Numbered from the stretch's first letter, positions 43,233-54,900 are shown. The stretch: 64,000 bases of DNA from Euglena gracilis (GCA_039621445.1 CP154956.1:20797295-20861294), one strand, 5' to 3'. Program-made: numbers and translations. The notes: generated by a model from the letters alone, not told the origin.

Positions 43233-43921
43233 GTTTTGTGTCGTGATGGTGATGGTTTCGGAGGCATTGGAGACCCCGACCCCGATCTACAGGGGGCTCA
43301 GCCGAGCAACGTGATCCTTTGCGTCCACTGTGTGAGTGCTTTCCCCACCTCTCGGTGAAGGGTTTTTGTCCACTGCGATTGGCCGGACGCCGTCGTCCTT
43401 CTTACCCAGAGGGGTCTGGTTTTTGGAGCACCAGCTGGGGGCGTGCTCCGTGTGCAGATTGCCTTCCGCCAAGGAGGAGGTGTCTACCAGGCACCCATTC
43501 TGCCATGGCACTGTGTACAGGATGCAGCGGGCTACGCCCTACATTCTGGATACGGCCACGCGTACGCAGCGCATTGATTGAACCTTTCACACAAGGGACT
43601 GCGGTCCCAAAAATTTCTTTGCCTTATTGCTTTGCAATCAAAACGAGAATTGGAGGCAAATTTTTTTGTTATATCCACTCGTGCCTTTTGGGATGAAGGC
43701 ATGGTAGGAAGAGCGAGGGCGGGGCGTACAGTTGGTAGCAGTTTGGGTGTAACCGTCGAACGTCAAAGGTGAGCTCAGAAAAAGGTGCGTACCCACAGGC
43801 GAGATGTGTCACCGGCACCAGCAGCTACAACCGCACTACAAACCCCCAAGCCCCTACCATTTTTCTGTGTTTTTACAATTTTTTTATTACAATTTTTACA
43901 TTTGTCACAAAAGTTTACTAA

Positions 43922-44590
43922 ATGTTCATTACAAATGCAAAGCGAAAAACGAACAATGGAAACGGACCTATTAACTATGCTTTGTTAAGAGGTTCGTTTT
44001 GTGGAATGCAAAATGCGGACGAAGTCACTATGGCGAGAGAAAAAGCTTCTTTACAAATGGGGAAGGCCCAAATCGCTTTAGCGACAAAAAAACGTTCTTC
44101 ACAAGGGTTGGACGGCCAAACCGCTGCTGCGGTACCCCCCCCAAAGGTTTTTCAAACCCAAGCCGCTTTTGCGGCAAACTCCCCTACATCAACCACTTCT
44201 GCGGTGCCACGTCCTACAAAGAGTCTTCGTACACAAGGCAATTAGGCGGTGCCCCCCCCTCCAAGGGTCTTCGGATCCAAGCTGCTTCGGTGGTGCCCTC
44301 ACTCTCCAAGGGTCTTCGGACCCAAGCAGTGTCCGCGGTGCCCCCCCCCACCAAGGGTCTCCGGACCCAAACCGCTTCCGCGGTGCCGCCCCACCAAGGG
44401 TCTACGGACCCAATCCGCTTTTGCGGACCCCCCCTACAACGACCGCTTTAGCACTACTCTTACCGAGAAAGTGTCTGCGGACACCCTCTGCTTCCGCGGA
44501 GTTTGGCTCACAAGTGGGCAAAACTCCGAAACGGATCTGCCAATTAGTGCCTTTTGGCACCCAATTGCCAATAAATACCTCCTAACGACA
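43922..44590 (+). repeat. 45-bp minisatellite with open frames
   Basis: Units starting ccaagggtct lie at 44261, 44306, 44351 and 44394 (spacing 45, 45, 43), with decayed units from about 44100. One frame gives 15-residue repeats of KGLRTQAVSAVPPPT type, preceded by a Lys-rich segment (NAKRKTNNGNGP). Indels in C runs shift the frame among three overlapping readings. It may be the tail of a decayed protein gene; no family recognised. Confidence 0.6.
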
Positions 44591-44599
44591 CCTGGTGAG

Positions 44600-45820
44600 A
44601 AACGCCGTGTTTTTTTCAACCCCCCGCAGACTCTACCACCGGTAAGCCCCAATATGGACTTGCCCCGCCCCCTTACAATTAGGAGAAATATCAGCTCTAC
44701 CTTGGTCCGCTGAAATGCGGTTCGTGGTTCCGGACACTGCCGGTGTCATTGTTCCCATAGACAATGACCCCGAGGAAGCCGTGTGCACGGTCCGGAGGGT
44801 GCCCTCCATAAGGAGCGGTCCCAAATGCCCCAAAGATCCACGAAGGTCACGAAGGGCCGTTACGTGGCTCCAAGGCCTCCAGGGCCTTTTCAGGCCTCCC
44901 TGGCCCCAAGGGGGCCCCACAGTCCATTTTTTTATTACGGCAAGGGAGGTTTAAGGCGGAGGAAGGTTGAGGGGGCCAACAGGCAAACCCCAAGGGGATG
45001 TGCCAGCCCCCCCGGGCTTTGTGCAAGCAAGCACACTCCCTTGCTGGGCGCTAGGATGGAAAGTTCATTAAGAATTGTGAATTGTATGCCAAGGAGCCCC
45101 CAAGTGTAGAACCCAATTGTACATTTTCTACGCACAGGGCTCTGTTCGTTACCCGTGAAGGGACCCCTGGCGGCACAACCTGTGTAGGATCGTTTAAATT
45201 TGCGCCCATCGGGCCCACCTGGTTGGAATGTTGTTTGGTTGTTGGTGAAGATGCAGATGCTGAATTGGAAAATGGCATACTTTGAACTCTTGAGTTTGAA
45301 TTCATTTGGCAAAGAAGTTTGATATTTTTTGAATCGCTCAATTGATTTGAAACGGACACTTGCAGGCGCAACACGACTGTTGCTAATGGAGAGCAGATCC
45401 TCAGGATGGGCAACCCTTACATGGTCGCAGAGGTGGGTTTGAACCCTCTGCGCTCACACTACGTGAGCCTGGGGAGCCACTCCCATATTACGAATCACAG
45501 GATAACAACGAGGACAACGCCAGCCACAACCATGACAGCGACTGCCACTACAGCCAGGGCCAGCGGCTCCTAGCCATTGCTGCGCCAGCCCAGCCGGACG
45601 CCCAGCGGCAACAATCTTCTGGGTCCAGCTTGGCACTGCCCGACACCCTGGAACTGCTCTCCGGCATGCCCAGCCTGTTCATGCCAGAGCTTGTACATGG
45701 GGTTACCAGGCGGTTCATGTGACAATTTGTCATGCGAGGGAAGATGAAAGACGAAGTGGAAGAACCAGCAGAGGTAGAAGACGAAGGTTAATTTGCAAGC
45801 CCAGCACTGTCTACTGAAGG
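44600..45820. other. No recognised gene
   Basis: Mixed unique-looking sequence. Short frames at 45051-45413 and 45548-46544 on the minus strand have no recognisable motif. I see nothing conserved. Confidence 0.4.
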
Positions 45821-45838
45821 CGGGCCCTGGAAAAATTC

Positions 45839-47330
45839 TTGGGACGCCGGGACCGCCCATGCACTGGTGGGCCATGGCAGGTCTGGGCATTTCCCAGCCG
45901 GACCCGACCACTGCCCGCTGATGCGTGCCCGTCCCGGGCGTTATGGGCCCCAACGACATGCCCCTTGACTCATCCACCCAGTGGCAGCTGCAGCAGCTGC
46001 CCCCAGCAGGGGAAAGGGTGGTGGACGAGGACCAGACAGCCCAGGGGCGCCAGAACACATCCCGAACGGAGGCACCCCCTCGGAGTTTGTGGGAAGAAGC
46101 GAAGGAACAGGCCGCTGCCTCAGTGGTTCTGGAGCAGAAGATCCAGAGGGGTGGATGGTTGGGTTGGCGACCTGCAACGTCGGCTTGTTGAAGCGGGAGC
46201 AGTTGGTGACCTTGCAGTTTCAGCGGGTTACAGAAAATTTTCAAGAAGTGGTGGCGAAAATGGAAAGAAACCCGGCAGGCTGGAGTCCCACCTGTATGTA
46301 AATTTTCATAAGCTGCAAGGGAAACAGATGGAAAATTTTGCCAGCGGCATGACAGCCCTGAGCGATCTGGCGACCAACCGGCTGAGCGAAGGCCTCGGGA
46401 CAGTGGCCCAACTAGCCCACAGGGTCCAACAGCTCGAGACCATCGCCAGCAATGGTCCCCAGCCATCTGAAGGCACTTGTTTAACGACGCGATGGCTGGG
46501 CGAGTGAAAAACATTGAAGAGCTCCACGTCACCTCCGTCCGCACAACGGAGGAGGTGATGAGTAGCCAGGAACTCGCCAGCGGGAGAAAATAGGCCCCTG
46601 CTGAGGCCCTGGAACAAAAATTAAACTAGATGACGGCTGAACTAGGGGGATACCAGAAAGATATGCAGGGATTGCACAGGTCCTGCAAAATGTTCGAACT
46701 GAGTTGGACGGCCAGGCCACAACCATCGCCGAACAACAAGGGGACACAAGGGAAGTTATAAGGGAGCTAATGACAAGGGCCGAGGGGCAGGGCCTGAAAG
46801 TGCTGTTGGCCGAGGTCACCTCCCAGGGGCAGGTGATTCAGGCCCACAACGCCCTGCTAATGGAGGTGGACTCAACGATCGGTGGGGGGGGGGTGCGCCA
46901 AAATAAAATGCCAAAAAAATGGGCTTTTCATTTTCGAAAAATTATGCCTCCCAGGAGCTACCACAGCAACCCTGAAGAGCGGGGCCGTGAGCAAGGACCC
47001 GCGAAGCCCCGAAGCCAGAGCGCCCCCCACAACCACACACAGCCCAGGGCGGGGGCCCTGGTTGCAAATGGTTCGTGTGCTGCGGGAGACAATACGCCTC
47101 CTGGACCCCAGCACCAGCTACCAACCCATCCAAGCCTACTGTGAGGCAGGGGGCTCGTGGCCCCCCAGGGGTTCTCTGCCGGCACCAGCAGCGGGGCAGC
47201 TGAGGCAGAGGCCCACACACGCGGGAAAATGGAATCCCCGGGCCCAGACTCTGTGTCTGCAGTTCCTCCCAGTAGATTTTCGGGTTTTGGCCCCAGAGGG
47301 GCAGGGTCCTGTCTGCCGAATCGTCTGTGG
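45839..47330 (+). pseudogene. Gag-like or structural coiled-coil protein remnant
   Basis: In shifting plus-strand frames the text is helix-forming: LLKREQLVTLQFQRVTENFQ, LGTVAQLAHRVQQLETIAS, MDGQATTIAEQQGDTREVI and LAEVTSQGQVIQAHNALLM. The heptad-like pattern continues across frame changes, so this was one long coiled-coil protein, now broken. It precedes a Pro/Ala-rich repeat region and a retroelement gag, which would fit an old gag, but this is inference. Confidence 0.4.
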
Positions 47331-47866
47331 TAGTTTCCCCTGCTCCCAGTGGTGTTCCCCCAGTGGCCATCGATGCCGCTGTGAAAGGTCTGCTGCCCAG
47401 TACTGTTCCCCCAGTGGCCAGCGATGCCGTTGCGTGGAGCCGGACTCTCAATGCTACTCCCCCAGTGGCTAGCGATGCCGCTGTGTGGGGCCACATTCCC
47501 AGTGTTTCACAAGTGACCGTTTTGCAAAACTCAGCTCTGCTTCAGCCGTTGTCCCTGGTTTCGGTGAGTTCAGTGGCCATTACTCCCAGTGCTGTCCCTG
47601 TTTTTGGACCTTCGGCAGGGGGGGGTCCCTCCAGCAGAGGGGGCCTGGACTGCTCTTCCCCCACAGCCACAGGGACCTGGAGCTGGCCACCTGCCGCAGC
47701 CGTGGGGCCAGGGGCTGGCTGCCACTTGGTGCCGAACGGCCTCCTCTGGCTGGTGATGCTGCCCCCCCAACCGGCCGCCCAGACACCTGCCATGCTTGCG
47801 TTCCATGGGGTCGATTGGGAAGAAGCAGATTGCCAGATTAAAGCTCACGAGTGTTTTCATCTTTAG
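47327..47866 (+). CDS. Pro/Ala/Val-rich ORF with 51-bp repeats, 179 aa
   Basis: Three units starting cccccagtggc (near 47357, 47408, 47459) are 51 bases apart and encode 17-residue repeats of STVPPVASDAVAWSRTLN type. The rest is Ser/Pro/Ala-rich with no domain. The minus strand is open too, as expected from repetition. Probably part of the same old element as 45839-47330. Confidence 0.3.
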   Translation: MVVSPAPSGVPPVAIDAAVKGLLPSTVPPVASDAVAWSRTLNATPPVASDAAVWGHIPSVSQVTVLQNSALLQPLSLVSVSSVAITPSAVPVFGPSAGGGPSSRGGLDCSSPTATGTWSWPPAAAVGPGAGCHLVPNGLLWLVMLPPQPAAQTPAMLAFHGVDWEEADCQIKAHECFHL

Positions 47867-48276
47867 GCAAGGTTGGGAGCCCAGAAGCCGCAATTGTATC
47901 AGACAGTCCAGCACCGCGGAACCGCAGGCGCCACGCACAGCAGATCTACAGGGCCAGGACAGGACCAACAAGGGCTGAAAACAGCCGACCAAAAGTGGCC
48001 TCGCAAGCCCCGTGGGTTCCAGTGTACGTCCAACCTTTCCTCGCTTTCGCCCTTTGGTGCGCAAAAGGTAAAGGTTGGAGTTACAGAAAAAATGGTAATT
48101 TAAAACTTGAAAGTCCTTTCCCCCAATTCAAAGGCAAAGCACAGGGCAGGTGTGAAATTCATATGGGCTGCAAGAAATGGTGCCTGGTGATTAAGCTTTC
48201 ATGTAGGTCTTAAAAGAACAAGTCACAACTTGGAATCAAGGGAAGAAAAGAATACCACCTGCAGAGAGGAGGTCAC

Positions 48277-49060
48277 GTGATCACACGTGATTGCGATCAC
48301 CAACTGTTTCCGAAGCTCGAGAACGACCTTACGCTTTGGGAGTACCTTGCTCATCTCAAGCCCATTTCAGCCTCCCCAGACGACCCAGCCACAGTGAAAA
48401 GGTTTTTGGCTGAGTTTGAGGAGGTGACAGCCTTAACGTCAAAGGAGCCTTTGGGAGACCAGCAAATGTACCTCCACCTCTCCAAGAGAATTCACCCAAG
48501 ATGTTTCTGAGTTGAGACTTGACAGGTAGTACAAAAGCAGGGCAGAAATGTATGAGGACTTGAAAGATTTTTGACTGGAAAAGGCCCAAGGAGAATGGTT
48601 GGAACGTCATCTTCAAAAGGTAATTTCGCTGCATACTCTCCTGGAAAACCACCGCCACAAAAATCCCAAGGAGACTTGCCTATGGATGATTCCCACGCAT
48701 CTTCCTTTTCCAAGCATTCTTGGTTTTCCCAGGTGCAAGGCAAAGGAAAAGGCAGAGCATTTTAGCCCAAAGGCAAAGGAAGTGGTCCTGCCAAAGGCAA
48801 TGGAAAAAAGGCAAAGGTTTTCCCCATGTGCAAGGTGTGCAAAGTCAGCCCATCCAACCTGGACCCCCTCACTTTTCTGGTTCCCTTTGGTTTCAGTGTG
48901 GTGGGAAGGGAGGTCACCATGAGGACAAATGTTTGGCAAAACGCAAAAAGGTAAGAAAAGCCAAATCAAATGACAAAGGTTCACCCCAATCCTCACAAAA
49001 CCCCCATTACACCAACCAGATTCAGCCAAAAAGAGGAAAACTGACACACTTCACATTTTG
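48277..49060 (+). pseudogene. Ty3-family gag fragment (copy S)
   Basis: LFPKLENDLTLWEYL, DDPATVKRFLAEFEE and QQMYLHLSKRIHPR align with the Q gag (LFPTLENDMTLRSAI, FLVLMRKLHPRMY). After a frameshift, ELRLDR, a TAG, YKSRAEMYEDL and EWLERHL continue the match. A Lys/Gly stretch and a zinc-knuckle-like FQCGGKGGHHEDKCLAKRKK follow, with the first Cys altered. Copy P is inserted at 49090, just behind it. Confidence 0.7.
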
Positions 49061-49089
49061 AAAGGTACATCACTCATCACCAAGGTGAC

Positions 49090-49294
49090 TGGACGTCTTA
49101 GAATATTCTTTTGTTTTTTTTTGAAATCCTCGGATTCCCATTTTTCTTGATATCCCAATTGTCCCAAAGACATAATCACAAATCAATTTGAAGACATAAC
49201 ACAAGAGCCAGCTGTCTGCAGGGAAAAGTTTGAAAAAGGAATACAAAAGTCGGTTCGGCAGTTGGTAAGGTGATCGGGTAAGCAAATAGTCCGC
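49090..49294 (-). repeat. 3' LTR of Ty3-family copy P
   Basis: On the minus strand it begins TGCGGACTATTT and ends GAATATTCTAAGACGTCCA, matching the Q LTRs (50709-50899) with insertions. A G run (catggggggcg) sits just before the start, as a polypurine tract would. Confidence 0.82.
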
Positions 49295-50708
49295 ACACGC
49301 CCCCCATGCCGGAGGACGCGGCACCAAACGTGCACGACGAAACGGCATCACAACACAAACAAAACGGCTTTACTGTGTTAAAGCACTGATACATGGTGTT
49401 CAACACGAATTGTCCACAAAAAAGGTTCAGAACGACAAATGGCAACACAAAGGAAGGTAAAAGAGGTTATTTCCAACGTTCACCGTGGTCCCTTCACTTC
49501 GTGGTTAGCTTTCCATTCAAAGGTAACACAAACCTTGGCGAAACTCCTCGCATCAACGGCAGGTTTGTGACTGAAAGCATTCGAAGGTTAGACAACAATC
49601 CACCCATGGCGAGGCGGGTTGGTGTCTCCTGAACCTAAAAACCATCCAAAAGCCCCCCTGGGGGGCTTGACTTTCCTCCCACGTGACTGAAAGCACGATC
49701 AAAACTTTTGGGGGGGCCAGGCTGTCTCTTGAGATGCCAACCCCCATTCACATTCTGAAACGTCGCAAAACATTCTGAGCGCCTGGCGTAGGATCGATTG
49801 TAAATTGTGATCCACACAATAATTATTGAAAACCTCATTCATTCTTCCTCCTGGTTGCACAAAGGAAGCCACAGGCTCCCATGTACTGCTACTTGCCGGA
49901 TAATTCTCCCACCAAACCAAAAAGTTCCATCCCCTTGGCACTTGTGCTTCAAAATCTTGTAAATATTGTAAAAACCCAGTTGTGCTTGTTCTTCCTTTGA
50001 CATCTGAAGGGGGGGTCCCCTCCCTGGTCTGGAATGCGGGTGTCACCCTCCACTGGGTCTCCCACAACCATATCACCGGTCAAAAGGCCTGGGTCTTCTT
50101 CAAAAAGACTTTCTTCATTCAAATCAACCTCCCACTTTTTGCATAAACCCAAAGAAACATCAATGACCCCTCCAAAAGATGGACTACTTGCAATCTGCAC
50201 TGAATTGAACCTCAATTTCAGAACCCGAAAAGGTCCTTGCCAGGGGAGGTAAAGCTTGGGCCATGATTTGTTTGGCCATCTTTTGTTGTGAACCAAAACA
50301 TAGTCATCTTCTTGAATTTTTGCTGGTACCCTCCCTTTGTTGGCGCTCTCAAAATCTTTTTTCCTCAATTCTTTCAATCTCGAAGCTCTTTCTTGAATTT
50401 CAATTTGGGTCAACAGCCAGGAATGGGTGTCTGGGTTTGTCACCGGTTCTGGGGGTATTTCAAACCTCCAAGCTGGTCTGCCCAAAAACATTTCATGGGG
50501 TGACAACATTCTCGTGGAGGAAATCTGTGAATTCATCAAAAGTGTGCAATACAGGATCAGCTGAACCCAATTTTTGTCCTTGGAAGACAGACTCAAAGCT
50601 CGCATATTCTACAAAAACATTTTATTTACGTTTTCGACCAAACCGTTTGATCGGGGGTTCCGGGGTAGATAAAACAATAATTTCACGTCAAGAGCCTTAA
50701 ATGCTGTC
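49295..50708 (-). pseudogene. Ty3-family copy P: C-terminal integrase, chromodomain and 3' UTR
   Basis: The minus strand reads NGLVENVNKMFL (with the catalytic Glu), then a TAG, NMRALSLSSKDKNWVQL, MLSPHEMFLGRPAWRFE, VLVHNKRWPNKSWPKL and the chromodomain RGWNFLVWWENYPASSSTW with EPVASFVQPGG. This parallels 56210-57290 of Q. It stops abruptly at 50708; the missing upstream integrase piece is at 61390-61507. About 350 bases of non-coding sequence (49295-49650) match the region before Q's 3' LTR. Confidence 0.85.
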
Positions 50709-50899
50709 TGCGGACTATTTACTAACCGCCTGAACCGAACTTTGTATTCCTAATTCGAACCTTTCCTCCTGTGCAGTCTGCTGGCTCTGGTTATGTTTTT
50801 GCATTGGTTGTGTTACGTCTTTGGGGACAATTGGGATATCAAGAAAAATTGGGAATCCGAGGATTTCAATAAAAACAAAGGAATATTCTGAGACGTCCA
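50709..50899 (+). repeat. 5' LTR of Q
   Basis: From TGCGGACTATTTACTAACC to GAATATTCTGAGACGTCCA. It carries the block gacaattgggatatcaag found in all LTR copies of the window. The left border coincides with the break in the copy P integrase. Confidence 0.85.
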
Positions 50900-51351
50900 A
50901 AGTTGGTCGCAGAGGTTTGTTGTTCCAATCGTCCAAAACGTCTTCGAGGAGATTCAACATTGTTTCACTGGTTATTGAAGTTCCAGAAGTTGGTGTTCCT
51001 GAAGGCAAGGTTAACCAAGTTGCTGGTACAGAACAACATCTTCAACAAGAAGTTGACATTGAGGCTGTGGTGAACAAGTTCACAGTGGAGAGATTGTCAA
51101 CAGTTGTTGTATTGATTATTTGGTTGAGGAAGTTTGTAAGTGCTGCTGTTCACCTTGCTGTCCAGAACAAGATCCTGGTTCAGGCAAGATCTTCATCTTC
51201 TTGCTGACCCGGTCCTGAACCCAGTGGTTGGTTTTCTGTTCTGGTTTCTTCAGTTTGTGTTTGTTTGTTTGTTTTTTGGGTGGGCCAGTGTTTCTGTTTC
51301 TCCCAGTTTTCAGAGCCAGTGGTTGAGTTTTTTTGGAAGTGATCTGCAGAA

Positions 51352-52470
51352 ATGTCCTGCATTGAAGATTTGGAAAGAAGGTTGCAGGAATTGGAAATCA
51401 AATCAGCCAACAGCAGTCAGTCTGTGTTTACCCCTGTGAACCCCATCACCCAGGTTGAAACATTTCTGAAGCAAATTGTGGAACCAAATTGCAGCAACCC
51501 CAGCCAAAGTTCAACCCAAATTTCAAGATTACCCCCTGTGAAATTGTCAGAGTTTGATGGCACAAATTGGCCAGAGTTTTTGTAAGATTTTGGCAGATGG
51601 TTGAGGTTAACTGGTGCAGTTGCATTTGGAAATGTCCAGAAAAAGGATTGGCTGTTGGAATGTTGCACCCCCAAGGTGAAAAAACTGGTTGAAAAAGTGA
51701 TGGATGAGAATGATGTTTTTGAAAAAGTGCTGTTGGAAATTGCAAATTTGTTCCCAACACTGGAAAATGACATGACTTTGAGGTCTGCCATTGACAAATT
51801 GCCAGCACTTTCCCAGAACCCTGAACCCCAAGACATCAAAAAACTTTTCATTGAATTGGACAATTTGATGGCCAGGTTGAGCCCCCAGGCCATGAGTGAG
51901 CAGGAAACGTTTTTGGTTTTGATGAGGAAATTACACCCCAGAATGTATTAAGACATCAGGGCAGACATATTTTACAAACATCGTTCTGAGACATTCACAG
52001 ATTTGAGAAAAACAATTTTGGAAAAAAGTTCTGAAGATTGGTTGGAGAGGAATTTGCTGAAAAAAGAAAATCTCAGACCATTGATTGAAAGACCCCCTGA
52101 TCAATCTGAAAAAGTTGGTGAAAATGTCCCAGAATCTGGAAAAGGTGGAAAATCTGGTGGAAAAGGAAAAGGCAAAGGAAAAGGCAAAGGCAAGGGTGAA
52201 AGAAAAGTTGATGACACCCCAGCCCCACGATTTGGAGCCACAATTTTCTGTCGATTTTGTCACAAAAAAGGGCATTATGAAGACAGATGTTGGTCAAAAG
52301 AAAAGTTTGAGAAAAAGAAGGCAGCAGCCCAGAAGGGGGCAGGCAAAGGGACCCCTTCGGTTCAACCCCAGGGAGTGCAAACCCAGGTTACCCCCCAGGG
52401 TGAGAACCCCAAAAAGAGAAAGGCTGATGCTTTGCAATTGCTCCAGATGGTGTGTAAAACTTATCTTTTG
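51352..52470 (+). pseudogene. Q gag with zinc knuckle
   Basis: The frame begins MSCIEDLERRLQELEIKSA (coiled coil). The capsid-like part has LSEFDGTNWPEFL, DWLLECCTPKVKKL and IADKLPALSQNPEP-type helices. The nucleocapsid has a KGKGKGKGKGKGE stretch and the zinc knuckle CRFCHKKGHYEDRC (C-x2-C-x4-H-x4-C). Two in-frame TAA codons (51583-51585 and 51949-51951) interrupt it; the same frame continues after each. The retention of frame suggests recent decay rather than a frameshift. Confidence 0.82.
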
Positions 52471-52830
52471 CCAGTGAGGGTTTATGGAAAGGAAATTCAA
52501 GCCATTTTGGACACTGGGGCCACCATCACTGCAGTTTCTAAGAAATGTGTTCAGAGAATAAAATTCAACGGAGTGCTGCGGTACCCCTGCAGATCGGCAA
52601 CGGTGAGTACATTTTTTCTGAAGGAGTGTGTGAGGTGAGCCTGGAGTTGGGACGAAAAATTCTAAAGCTTAAAGCGGTTGTTGTTGAAACAAATGCCTTC
52701 GAGGCAGTTTTGGGGACTGACTTTACTGAAAGTGAATTTTTTGGTGGGTTGCTGACCAGACCCCCCAGAATCATCATTGATGGTGAGGAGTTTTTACTTC
52801 AGAGCCATGATGGGGACCACACCATCAAAA
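52440..52830 (+). pseudogene. Q protease (retropepsin)
   Basis: The aspartic protease signature ILDTGATITAVSKK (DTGA codons 52509-52520) is followed by the flap-like IGNGEYIFSEGVCEVSLE and the end block FEAVLGTDF in another frame, so a frameshift lies near 52555. In Ty3/gypsy elements protease is the first domain of pol and acts as a dimer. Confidence 0.78.
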
Positions 52831-52899
52831 GAATTTTCAGACTTTTCAAGACAGAAAGCTACACTTTGGTGAAGCCAGTGAAGTCAAAAGCTTTGGATG

Positions 52900-53400
52900 A
52901 ATTGAAGATTTCTGAGGGTCAGATTTGCATTGATCTTTTTGCAAACCACCTGAACCACACCCAGTCTTTGTACATGACAAAAGGGAATTCAGCCTACAGG
53001 TATTCATGGGAAAGGTTGTTGTGTGACATTGGTGCTTCCAAGTTTCTGTGGGCAAACCCCCCCTTCAGCCAACTAAGCAAAGTGGTGACAAAGTTGTGCA
53101 TTGAAGAAACAAAAATGGTCCTGGTACACCCAGACTGGGTGGACCAGTACTGGTCCCCCCTGCTGGAAAGGGTGACTGTGGCCAGGGTGAAAATTTCAAG
53201 TGGGGTTCCCTTGTTTGTGGGTGACAGGTGCAAAAAGGTGCTGCCCTCCCCCCTGTGGAACACTTTTGTGAGTGTGGTGGACACTGTGCAATTCAAAGTG
53301 GATTTTGAGCTTTTGGACCCCAAAATTGTCAGTTGGCTCAGAAAAGTTTCAAGGAATTGGAGTTTGGATGAACTGAGAGGTGAGATCAGGAAGTATCCCA
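52900..53400 (+). pseudogene. Q MT-like domain between protease and RT
   Basis: The blocks ICIDLFANHLNHTQSLYMT, CDIGASKFLWANPPFSQL, TKMVLVHPDWVDQYWSPL and ISSGVPLFVG lie in order in one open frame. The pattern D-L-F-A ... W-A-N-P-P-F ... hP-x-W resembles Dam-like adenine methyltransferases (NPPF/DPPY motif). It also resembles the domain between RNase H and recombinase of the DIRS copies here (DLFASPGN, YAPWSII, TWWPQL). Its enzymatic activity is unknown; SAM-binding motifs are weak. Confidence 0.65.
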
Positions 53401-53930
53401 CAGTGGATGATGGAATTCAAGTGGATTTCCCAGATGTTCCTGATGTTCCCCCCCTGCAGCAGGCAACCCAGCCTGCCAGTCCACCTGCAGACAAGCAAGT
53501 TTTTGAAAGTCCAAGTTTTCCTTTGGAGAATGTTCCCCCCAAGGAATCAGATGAAAAGGTGAAAGAATGGTTGGACAATGTGGTGGTGTTTGAACCAATG
53601 AATGAGCATGAAAACATCAATTTTTTGGCTGAGTTGACCAAGGACATTGAAAGTGAGCTGAGTCTTTTTCAGGAGGTGAGAAAAGATGTGGAGGTGATGT
53701 TTTTCCAGCTGGCCCAGCCTGTGGAAGATGTTCAGTTTGCAAAACCTGTGAAAACTCCCAAGGCAACAATCAAGATGGATGAACTCAAAAGCATTTCCCA
53801 AGTTTTGCATGAAAAGATTTGGACTTTGGAGGCCCAGAAAAAGGCTGATGAAAAAAGCAGCAAATTGTTTACTGAGAATCTGAGTGGAGAATTTGAAAAA
53901 GAAGTTGAGAAATTCAGAGACCACCCCAGG
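53400..53930 (+). pseudogene. Q linker between MT-like domain and RT
   Basis: The same frame continues with a Pro/Gln-rich stretch (PDVPPLQQATQPASPPADKQ) and then acidic helices (LAELTKDIESELSLFQEVRK) without a recognisable domain. It ends at the RT start (FSDVFGPLPTISPSSPLPV). Confidence 0.6.
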
Positions 53931-54900
53931 TTGTATGAGCTTTTGGTCAAATTTTCTGATGTTTTTGGACCATTGCCCACAATTTCTCCGTCCTCCCCCC
54001 TGCCAGTTTTGATGGACATTGAGCTAAAGCCTGAATGGGAAGGCAAACCCCTAAGGCAAAAGTGTTGGCCCATGCCCCAGGAGGATGAAAAAGAAATTGA
54101 CCTTCAGTGTGAAGAATTGCTAAAGTCAGGGTTGATTGAGCAATTCCCAGTTGGTGAAATCCCCCAGGTGTGCAGCCCAACGTTTTTGGTGGACAAAAAA
54201 GGGTCAAGTACCAGAAGGATGGTCATCCATTATGGAAAATTGAATGCTAGAAGCAAGGCACATGCAGGTTATTTGCCAAGCATGGAGGTTTTGATTGAAA
54301 GTTTGGCCAAATGTCGCTGGAAAAGTACCCTGGACATGAGGAGTGGGTATTGGCAAATCCCAATCACAAAAAGAGCAGCAAATTTGTCGCATTTTGCATT
54401 CCATCTGGGAGGTGTTTTCGTCCCAAAAGGATGATGTTTGGCCTAAGTGATGCACCGGGTATTTTTCAGGAGCTGATGGAAATTCTAACCTCCCAATGCA
54501 AAACGGATTTGAGGGTGAGAGAGATTTTGAAGGATGGACACCTGGCTTCTTTTATTCATGACACAGGGGTTGTGCAAACTCTGAAGAGGATCATTTGTAT
54601 CTTTTGGAAAAGTGGTTTGAAGTTTGCAGAAAGAACCAAGTGAGAATCAAATTGAGCAAATGTTCCTTTCTGAATCAGTCCATTGACTATTTGGGTTTCT
54701 CGTTGGGATGGGGAATGTGGCAGGCAAACAAAAGAAACATTGAACCAATTCTGAGTTTTCGAGTTCAGAATCAATGGATTTGAGGCGAATTTTGGGAGCC
54801 ATGAGTTTCTACCGCAGACACGTGAAAGGTTTTACTTTTGACTCAGCCCCGCTCACAGATCTTCTGAAAAAGAATGTGAAATGGAGGTGGACTGAAAAGG
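53930..54900 (+). pseudogene. Q reverse transcriptase
   Basis: Blocks RQKCWPMPQEDEKEIDLQCE, LLKSGLIEQF, MVIHYGKLNARSK, STLDMRSGYWQIPITK, then after a frame change PKRMMFGLSDAPGIFQELME. The YxDD motif reads FIHD (54551-54562): the first catalytic Asp has become His. The thumb follows as NQVRIKLSKCSFLNQSIDYL, and the connection as MDLRRILGAMSFYRRHV. At least three frame changes occur between 54390 and 54780. The enzyme cannot be active. Confidence 0.85.

Noticed and set aside
49090-49294. One-LTR circle or autointegration product
   Set aside because: I first read part of the LTR as an internal leader. With the true LTR (TG...GACGTCCA) the arrangement is an ordinary integrase end followed by a 3' LTR.
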